From positions 1 to 5,020 of the forward strand of contig JAEWLZ010000002.1 of assembly GCA_023457295.1 (NCBI GenBank): a stretch of DNA of 5,020 nt. Direction: 5' to 3'. A program made the translations under genes and the position numbers. Within the stretch, counting starts at the first letter, position 1. Every line of letters begins with the position of its first letter. The notes under the pieces are model-generated. The model had not been told where the DNA came from, ran no database searches, and saw only the letters and a list, made by a program, of their open reading frames with translations. This DNA is from Cyanobacteria bacterium OH_PDB_112 (GTDB lineage Bacteria; Cyanobacteriota; Vampirovibrionia; Gastranaerophilales; CAJFVJ01). Positions 1-5,020 of the stretch are shown here, in pieces.

Positions 1-3000
1 GACTTTTGCTCGATATGGAAAATGAGCAAAAAGATTTTAGAAATATTCTTGAAGTTGTTTCTCAAAATGTTAATAATTTAGAAAATTTAGGTCAATTGCG
101 AGATATTCTTTCAGAAATTGAGCAGGAGCAAAAAGAGCTTCGTCTTGGATTGAACGGAATTGTTCCTTATGAATCACTGTCCGATATCAAACATAAGGTT
201 GATTCGAACAAAGATATGATATCAGAATTGCGTTCTTTTATTGAAGAAAGAATGCAAAATATCGAACTTATTGTAAAATCTACCGAAAATACAGATGATA
301 TCAATGAATTGCGTGATATTTTGGCAGAAATAGGTTATGGACAAAAAGAAGCTAAAAATATTCTTGAAATCGTTGCGCAAAATACTAATAATGCCGAAAA
401 CTTGGGTCAATTACGAGATATTCTTTATGGGATTGAGCAGGAACAAAGAGAACTTCGTCTTGGATTGAACGGAATTGTTCCTTATGAATCTTTGTCCGAT
501 ATCAAACATAAAGTTGAATCGAACAAAGATATGATATCAGAATTGCGTTCTGTTATTGAGGAAAAATCCGGCAAGCTTGAGCTTATTATGAAGTCAGTTG
601 AAAATTCTGAAGATATTGGCGAGCTTAGAGAAATTTTAATTGGACTTGAGCAAGAACAAAACGAAATGAAAAACCTTGTCCATCAAGCGCTTAATTCTGC
701 AGCAAATGCTCAAGACGTTGCTTATTTAAAGGATATTTTATCAGATATTGATAATGACCAAAAAGAAATTAAATCTGTTATCGAAAATTACTTGGGTCAA
801 AACGATGATATCAGAAGTTATTTGGGCTCAATAGATAATAAAGTTGACGGAATCGATGATATTAAAGGGGATGTTTCCACTTTTGTAAGAGAAGTCGAAA
901 ATCTAAAAATCGGTCTTGACGGTGTTTTACGCAAAAGTGATATTTCTGGTGCTTTTGAGTACATTGATGAAATAAAAAATGATGTGTCCGCATTCACAAA
1001 AGATATTGCACACTTAAAGCAAGAATTTGAAACTCTTTCAAACAATAAAGACTTGGAAGATGCTGTTGAGCAGCTTGAGAATGTTCAATACGCGATAAAA
1101 GAAAGTATACATGAAAATGCTTCTGTAAAAGAATCTGTTGAAGCTATAAAAGAAAAAGTTAATTCAATCAAAAATGCTACTGATTTGAATTTTGATTTCG
1201 GGACAATTTTAAATAGTCTTCAGGAAGACCAAATTACTATCAAGGCTATGATTACAAGTCTTGATGATGATGAATCTTTCAATATTATCAAAGACCAAAT
1301 TAGAGCGACCGAATATTCAATCAGAGATTGTATTGAAGCCGCAAAAACAAAAGATGATTTAGAGCAAATTAAACATCAAATAGATAATCTTACACAACAA
1401 GTTGTTGTACAGGTTATGGAAGTCTTTGAAAATATTTCTTTTGAGCAGGAAACACAGGAAATAAAAGAATTTGTTGATGAATCACACAATAACGTAAAAA
1501 GTGTTTTAAGTATATTAAAAACCGATATAGAAAGACTTTTAGACGCGCCAAAGCCTGTTTATATTGAAGAATTAAGAAAAGAAATTGAAAAAATTGCCCA
1601 AAATCTTGATGATATCGGTCCTGAGATGTCAGAGTACGTGACAACTATAACAAGTCTTAGAGTTAGCCTGGAAGAGCTTTCTAAAACGAAAGAAACAGTA
1701 AATGTTATAGAGCAAAGCATAGGGGCTGTTTCTGTTGATATTGAAGAAGTTTTGAATATTCAGAGAGAAATTTTTTCTCATCTTGAAATACTTTATACTC
1801 AAAGCGAAGCTAAAGACGATTTTGCAAAATTGCGTTCTATTTTGGAAAGTATTCTTGCAAAACAAAATGAACAGGCAGAATCATTCAAAAATGATGACCT
1901 TAAAGGCGGAATAGATAATGTAAATTTATCTATTAACTACATAAACGAAAATTTAAAAGAATTTTTGAGTGAGTATAGAATATTTCAGGATAAATTATCT
2001 GATACAATCAAAAATCTTGAAGGCATGGGAGCTGTTTTTGCTCAAGCAGACAGCATTAACAGTGAGTTTAAAAAGGGTGTAAACGAAACTTTCAAAGGGC
2101 TTAAAAAAGACTTCACAGGTGTTATTACAACAGTCGAAGCTCTTTATCAGGATATGAACAAAGTTTCTGAGGTCACAACTCAGATGATAGATATATCCGC
2201 TCGTGATAAAGCTGAAATTTTGGAAGATATGAAAGTCCTTCGTGCAATTATCGAAAATTCAGAAGTAGACAAACTAAAAGAGAATTTCTCTACAATAATT
2301 TTTTCTATCAACGGATTTTTGAACAATGTTGATGATAAATTTGCCGAAATCACAAAAGATACCCAAGGAGCTTATGATTTTGCATCTGAAACTAAGGAAA
2401 TTTCTGAAAACATTAAAGCTTCAATAGTTCATATTTTAGAGTGGATAAATACCGCTTCGCGTGACTTTGGAAGAATTCAAAATAGTATAGAGGCTTTTCG
2501 TGAAAGTTTTGATGAAGCTGCCATTGAAATTAGACAAATAGATGAAATTAAAAGCTTAGTTTCAGATTTGGATGGTGCTTTGGCTTCAAGAATGGAAGAA
2601 GTTTTTGACAAACAAATTCAAATAAAGCTTGATTCTCAAGTTTTACCGGAATTTGAACTTCTTGATAAAAAAATTGAGAAAAAACTTTCTCAAAAACTTG
2701 ACCCGATAGTGGATTCAAGAGAACAAGACAAAGAAGAATTGCGTTTTGTTATAAATAATCAACTGTCAACAGAAACCGCTTCTTTGCGTGATTTGATTGA
2801 TGCTGTTGAAAAAAATCTTGTAGAAAGAATTCAAAATAATTCGGACAAAATTTTGTCCCAAGATATTGATTTTTCACCGATTGTAGACAAGATAAACACT
2901 GAATTTGTTGTTCTTAACGATAAAATTGATGACAGTTTGTCCAAAGTTGATACAGAGCTTTATCAAGCGAATATCCGTCTTGATGAAGGTTTAAACAATA

Positions 3001-5020
3001 TCACACAAGAAGTTTCCGGCTTGAGTTCTACTCTTGAGGATGGAATTGAGCGTATCGGTAAAAATGTTCGCAATTTAAATTTCAATGAAATTACATCAAA
3101 AATTGAACAAGGCTTTGATTTTGTAAATCAAAAAATAGATGATACCAATCTAGGTCAAGCAATTGTCAAAATTGATGATGAATTTTCTGCAATGAACAAA
3201 AAACTCGATATTGATTTCTTTGAACTTAATAAAAGAGTTGTCGATGAGTTTAATTTAATTGAAGAAAAACTTGATGCGCGTTCTGAATCTGTTTTGCGCA
3301 ATATTGAGAACACAACAGAACAATTATCTGACGATATTGAACAGTTTGTAAATCGTATGGAAGACAAATCCGAGCAGACAGTTCGCGGAATAGAAGATGT
3401 AAAAGAAGGCATTTCAAGAGAATTTGACGGTGTTTTTGAAAAATTTGATGAAAAAACAAATAATCTTTTACGCAATTTCGACGTTAAAATCAATGTTCAA
3501 ACAGAAGCGGTTTCATCTTCTTTGAGTGAAGTTAAGGAAAATTTAATCAAAAATCTTGATGAATTCGATTCAAAAACTGATAATATGGTTGAAACTTTAT
3601 CAGGAATTAAAGATGATTTGAGTCAGGAATTGCAAGTTGTTGCTGATAAACTTAATTCTCAATCAGGAACTGTTATTCGTAATATAGACGATGCCAAATC
3701 TCAAATCAAACAGATTTTAGATGCAATTGATATTTATTCGCAAAATAATGATAAATCTTTTGTGGAAATTAAAAAAGATTTAATCCAAAATTTATCAAAT
3801 ATTTCCGAAAAACTTGAGTCTGAAAATGAAAATATTATAGAAGTCGTTGATGTTGTACGGGATGAAATTTTAAATCAAGTAACAAATTCTGTTGATAGTG
3901 TCTTGAGCAAAATCGATGATCAAAATTTTCTTTTGAAAAGTCTTGAAGATGCTCGAGAGGTAGTTTCTCAAGTTGTTGAAAAATCAGATGTCAAATTGGT
4001 CGAAAATACAAAACTTATAATCAAAAATATTGAACAATCAAAAGACAACTTGTCAGAACTTTTTGAAAAATTTGCGGCTCAAAATATAAACCCTGAAGAA
4101 ATTTTCAAAATTAAAATAGAAATTAAAAATGAACTTGAAAATATTTTTAATACGCTTGGTGTTCAATCCGATGCAATTATAAAAAGTGTTGAACAATCCT
4201 CTTATGATATTAAATCAGAATTTATGCAAATATCTGATAAGCTTGATGACCAGTCCAGACAAATTATTAATATGATTGTAAGTCAGGTCAATTTTGACGG
4301 AATTGAATCAAAAATTGAAAATCAGTCAAAATCTTTTGGAAAAATGTCTAAAGATTTGGCTGAAGTTGTAAATTCAACCAACGAAGCTGTTCTAGATAGT
4401 ATTTCAGAAGCTCGTGATAATTTAAATATTATCAACGGTAAACTTGATGATCAGACCCAGCAAATTATTAATATGACTGCAAATCAAGTCAATTTTGACG
4501 GAATTGAATCAAAAATTGAAAGTCAGTCAAAATCTTTTGGAAAAATGTCTAAAGATTTGGTTGAATTCGTTGAAGTTGTAAATTCAAGCAATGAAGCTGT
4601 TCTGGGTTGTATTTCAGAAGCTCGTGATAATTTGAATATCATCAATGGTAAACTTGATGATCAGACCCAGCAAATTATTAATATGGCTGCAAATCAAGTC
4701 AATTTTGATGAGGTTGAATCAAAAATTGAGAATCAGTCAAAATCTTTTGAAAAAATGTCTAAAGATTTGGTTGAATTCGTTGAAGTTGTAAATTCAAATA
4801 ATGAAGCTGTTCTGGATGGTATTTCAGAAGCTCGTGATAATTTAAATATTATCAATGGCAAACTTGATGCGCAAACAGGGCTTGTTGTAAAAAATGTAGA
4901 AGAATCAAATGCTAAACTTGATAAAACTCTAGAACAAGTAACGTCAAAAATAGAATCACACTCCAAGTCTGTTGCCAAAAATCTTGATGAAAATAAAAAA
5001 GTTGTCGCACAGGCAATAAA
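1..5020 (+). CDS. Giant repetitive coiled-coil protein, internal fragment (both ends outside the window)
   Basis: One reading frame, with codons starting at position 3, is open for 1,672 codons to 5018. A stop-free run of this length is not expected by chance in DNA this AT-rich. No start or stop is visible; the early ATG at 15 lies inside a repeat unit and is not a credible start. The translation is rich in Glu, Asp, Lys, Asn, Ser, Ile and Leu with heptad- and hendecad-like spacing of hydrophobic residues. Prolines are very rare (residues 55, 160, 516, 518, 540, 882, 901, 959, 1364). There is one Trp (814) and two Cys (443, 1536). I see no signal peptide, membrane segment, Walker A motif, chemoreceptor signalling tip or other catalytic signature. 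The composition is acidic: one C-terminal repeat (residues 1550-1619) has 14 Asp/Glu against 6 Lys/Arg. A structural rod, tether or filament is the reasonable inference. Possible anchoring or enzymatic domains would lie outside the window. Coding assignment is very secure; function is unknown. Confidence 0.95.
93..248 (+). repeat. Highly conserved core of 105-residue repeat, copy 1
   Basis: This 156-bp segment (residues 31-82) pairs with 408-563. By hand count 14 of 156 bases differ (about 91% identity), giving five amino-acid changes in 52 residues. It includes a 38-base identical run beginning at 138. The core carries GLNGIVPYESLSDIKHKV, the only proline-containing part of the unit. The rest of the unit is much more diverged between copies. 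Confidence 0.88.
408..563 (+). repeat. Highly conserved core of 105-residue repeat, copy 2
   Basis: Residues 136-187, the partner of 93-248 at an exact 315-bp offset with no indel. The substitutions relative to copy 1 are Ser to Tyr, Glu to Gly, Lys to Arg, Asp to Glu and Phe to Val. The IVPYES motif is kept, with its proline at residue 160. About half of the base differences are silent, consistent with a translated, constrained segment. Confidence 0.88.
855..1019 (+). repeat. Short 37-residue duplication in the coding sequence
   Basis: Residues 285-302 (DDIKGDVSTFVREVENLK, 855-908) and residues 322-339 (DEIKNDVSAFTKDIAHLK, 966-1019) match at 9 of 18 positions, 111 bp apart. They sit just after the N-terminal 105-residue array and do not share its period. 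This is either an old internal duplication or two similar coiled-coil stretches that kept the same face. Convergence is possible at this similarity level. Confidence 0.5.
1023..2920 (+). other. Long coiled-coil region without an obvious repeat
   Basis: Residues about 341-973. The translation is helix-favouring and charged, with hydrophobic residues at 3-4 spacing, but I could not find a repeat that recurs at DNA or protein level. It contains the only Trp (residue 814, in LEWINTASRDF) and one of the two Cys (443, in IRDCIEA). Prolines at 516, 518 and 540 form a small cluster (APKPVYIEE and DIGPEMS), and isolated ones lie at 882 (VLPEF), 901 (LDPIV) and 959 (FSPIV). These are likely breaks or bends between helical segments. 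There are no membrane-length hydrophobic stretches. Confidence 0.6.
2922..3437 (+). repeat. Hendecad (11-residue) coiled-coil repeats
   Basis: From residue 974 a pattern of 11 residues ending in K/R-I/L/V recurs. Examples are EQGFDFVNQKI (3105), DDEFSAMNKKL (3174), DIDFFELNKRV (3207), VDEFNLIEEKL (3240) and DARSESVLRNI (3273). The phase can be followed upstream from DDSLSKVDTEL (2928) and downstream to about EGISREFDGVF (3405). It is interrupted by a 4-residue insert at 3093-3104 (TSKI) and one 12-residue unit at 3138-3173. Hendecads are known to give untwisted or slightly right-handed coiled coils, unlike left-handed heptads. The central units are clear; the outer ones are weaker. Confidence 0.72.
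3267..4238 (+). repeat. Degenerate 29-residue (87-bp) motif series
   Basis: A motif of the form KLxxQSxxVIxNIxxxK recurs in residues 1089-1412. Clear or fair matches start at 3267 (KLDARSESVLRNIE), 3354 (RMEDKSEQTVRGIEDVK), 3441 (KFDEKTNNLLRNFD), 3561 (EFDSKTDNMVETLSGIK), 3648 (KLNSQSGTVIRNIDDAK), 3810, 3909, 3993 (KLVENTKLIIKNIEQSK) and 4152 (TLGVQSDAIIKSVEQS). Several spacings are exactly 87 bp (3267-3354-3441, 3561-3648, 4152-4239); others are 84, 99, 120, 159 or 162. The series overlaps the end of the hendecad region. DNA identity between copies is low, so this is an old or convergent periodicity. Confidence 0.6.
4239..4439 (+). repeat. C-terminal tandem repeat, copy a (67 residues)
   Basis: Residues 1413-1479, beginning KLDDQSRQIINM and ending RDNLNIING. 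It is 201 bp long because it lacks a 9-bp segment present in copies b and c: KDLAEVVNS here against KDLVEFVEVVNS there. Outside that indel about 20 of 201 bases differ from copy b. The copy carries SKIENQSKSFGKMSKDL and NEAVLDSISEARDNL, the segments conserved through the array. Confidence 0.93.
4440..4649 (+). repeat. C-terminal tandem repeat, copy b (70 residues)
   Basis: Residues 1480-1549, beginning KLDDQTQQIINM. It differs from copy c at about 15 of 210 bases (about 93% identity) and 8 of 70 residues, so more of the differences change an amino acid than are silent. It carries a cysteine at residue 1536 (AVLGCISEA) where copies a and c have DS and DG. Confidence 0.93.
4650..4859 (+). repeat. 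C-terminal tandem repeat, copy c (70 residues)
   Basis: Residues 1550-1619, the same length as copy b and directly abutting it. Relative to b it changes Gly-Ile to Glu-Val in NFDEVESKI and Gly to Glu in SKSFEKMSKDL. The 70-residue length equals ten heptads, so added units would keep a heptad face in register, whereas the 67-residue copy a would shift it. Confidence 0.93.
4860..5018 (+). repeat. Diverged fourth copy at the end of the C-terminal array, cut by the window edge
   Basis: Residues 1620-1672 begin KLDAQTGLVVKNVEESNAKL, matching the first residues of copies a-c. SKIESHSKSVAKNL then aligns with SKIENQSKSFEKMSKDL, but five residues later in the unit than in copies a-c. DNA similarity to copy c drops sharply after the first few codons. 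The first 16 residues resemble the older 29-residue motif (for example residue 1216, KLNSQSGTVIRNIDDAK) more than copies a-c do. The right edge of the recent amplification therefore lies near 4860. Confidence 0.7.

Larger units (their letters stand above)
3..790 (+). repeat. 105-residue (315-bp) tandem repeat array within the coding sequence
   Basis: The motif (Q/E/Y)L(R/K)(D/E)IL occurs at residues 31, 102, 136, 207 and 241, an alternating spacing of 71 and 34 residues that defines a 105-residue unit. Full copies are 93-407 and 408-722. Residues 1-30 (3-92) match the tail of a preceding copy, aligning one-to-one with residues 106-135 and sharing the NILE, QN, NN and ENLG positions. A third copy starts at 723 but is recognisable for only about 22 residues and lacks the proline motif. 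The 34-residue segment looks like a partial duplicate of the start of the 71-residue segment, since both begin with the LRDIL motif followed by an xxxxQKE-type stretch. The array probably continues upstream of the window. Confidence 0.9.

Noticed and set aside
15..17. ATG at position 15 as the gene start
   Set aside because: It sits inside a segment that aligns with residues 106-135 of the next repeat unit, has no Shine-Dalgarno-like sequence in the few bases before it, and the frame is already open to the window edge.
222..410. Open stretch of 62 codons on the minus strand
   Set aside because: It lies antisense to the 105-residue repeat. The Phe/Ile-rich translation is what the complement of Glu/Lys/Asn-rich coding DNA gives, and the + strand frame is open throughout.
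818..1045. Open stretch of 75 codons on the minus strand
   Set aside because: Antisense shadow of the giant gene. It has no recognisable domain, and its Ser/Thr/Phe-rich composition follows from the complement.
1414..1865. Two overlapping minus-strand open stretches (1414-1644 and 1629-1865)
   Set aside because: Both are antisense to the uninterrupted + frame, low in complexity and Phe/Leu-rich, with no supporting motif.
3155..3493. Longest minus-strand open stretch (112 codons), with another nested in a different frame
   Set aside because: Its length is explained by the repetitive coiled-coil sequence on the + strand, which lacks the triplets that would read as stops on the complement. The Ser-rich product is an artefact of this.
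4239..4859. CRISPR-like or non-coding direct repeat array
   Set aside because: The units are 201-210 bp, abut without spacers, stay in the + reading frame and change by codon-sized indels, so they are protein repeats.
4733..4978. Open stretch of 81 codons on the minus strand
   Set aside because: It overlaps the C-terminal repeats antisense and shows no independent coding signal.
1..5020. Chemoreceptor, SMC-type ATPase or phage tape-measure protein
   Set aside because: All are long coiled coils, but the window has no chemoreceptor signalling tip, no HAMP domain, no Walker A or ABC signature, and no membrane segments or Gly/Ala-rich stretches typical of many tape-measure proteins. Domains outside the window could change this.

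Overview
The whole window is the interior of one very long protein-coding gene on the + strand. The frame whose codons start at position 3 stays open for 1,672 codons, to position 5018, with no stop. Neither the true start nor the stop is in the window. Codon n of the visible fragment begins at position 3n, and residue numbers below follow that count. There is no intergenic DNA, so I see no promoter, ribosome binding site, terminator, RNA gene, mobile element or CRISPR array. Short open stretches on the minus strand are antisense shadows of this gene.

The product is a giant, almost entirely alpha-helical coiled-coil protein. It is rich in Glu, Asp, Lys, Asn, Ser, Ile and Leu. It has about nine prolines, two cysteines and one tryptophan, and no hydrophobic run long enough for a membrane segment. 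I recognise no catalytic domain or family and assign no gene symbol. If fully helical, the visible part alone would form a rod of roughly 250 nm (1,672 residues at about 0.15 nm each).

Layout: (1) residues 1-262, tandem 105-residue repeats with alternating 71+34 spacing, each full copy carrying an IVPYES proline motif; (2) residues 285-340, a short 37-residue duplication; (3) residues about 341-970, long coiled coil without clear repeats, with a small proline cluster at 516-540 and further prolines at 882, 901 and 959; (4) residues 974-1145, a run of 11-residue (hendecad) repeats; (5) residues about 1089-1412, a degenerate motif of the form KLxxQSxxVIxNIxxxK recurring mostly every 29 residues; (6) residues 1413-1619, three nearly identical 67-70-residue tandem repeats, followed by a diverged fourth copy running to the window edge.

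Organism: the DNA is very AT-rich (about 30% GC by eye), with A/T-ending codons preferred. The long intron-free frame suggests a low-GC bacterium. An uncultured gut lineage such as Gastranaerophilales (Melainabacteria) is one guess, but an intron-poor protist with large coiled-coil proteins cannot be excluded. The single Trp is TGG and no TGA falls in frame, so the window does not call for a recoded TGA.

The main interest is the protein's architecture. Several repeat classes of different age and helical periodicity are stacked in one chain. This suggests a structural filament, tether or spacer that grew by repeated internal duplication; that role is inference.
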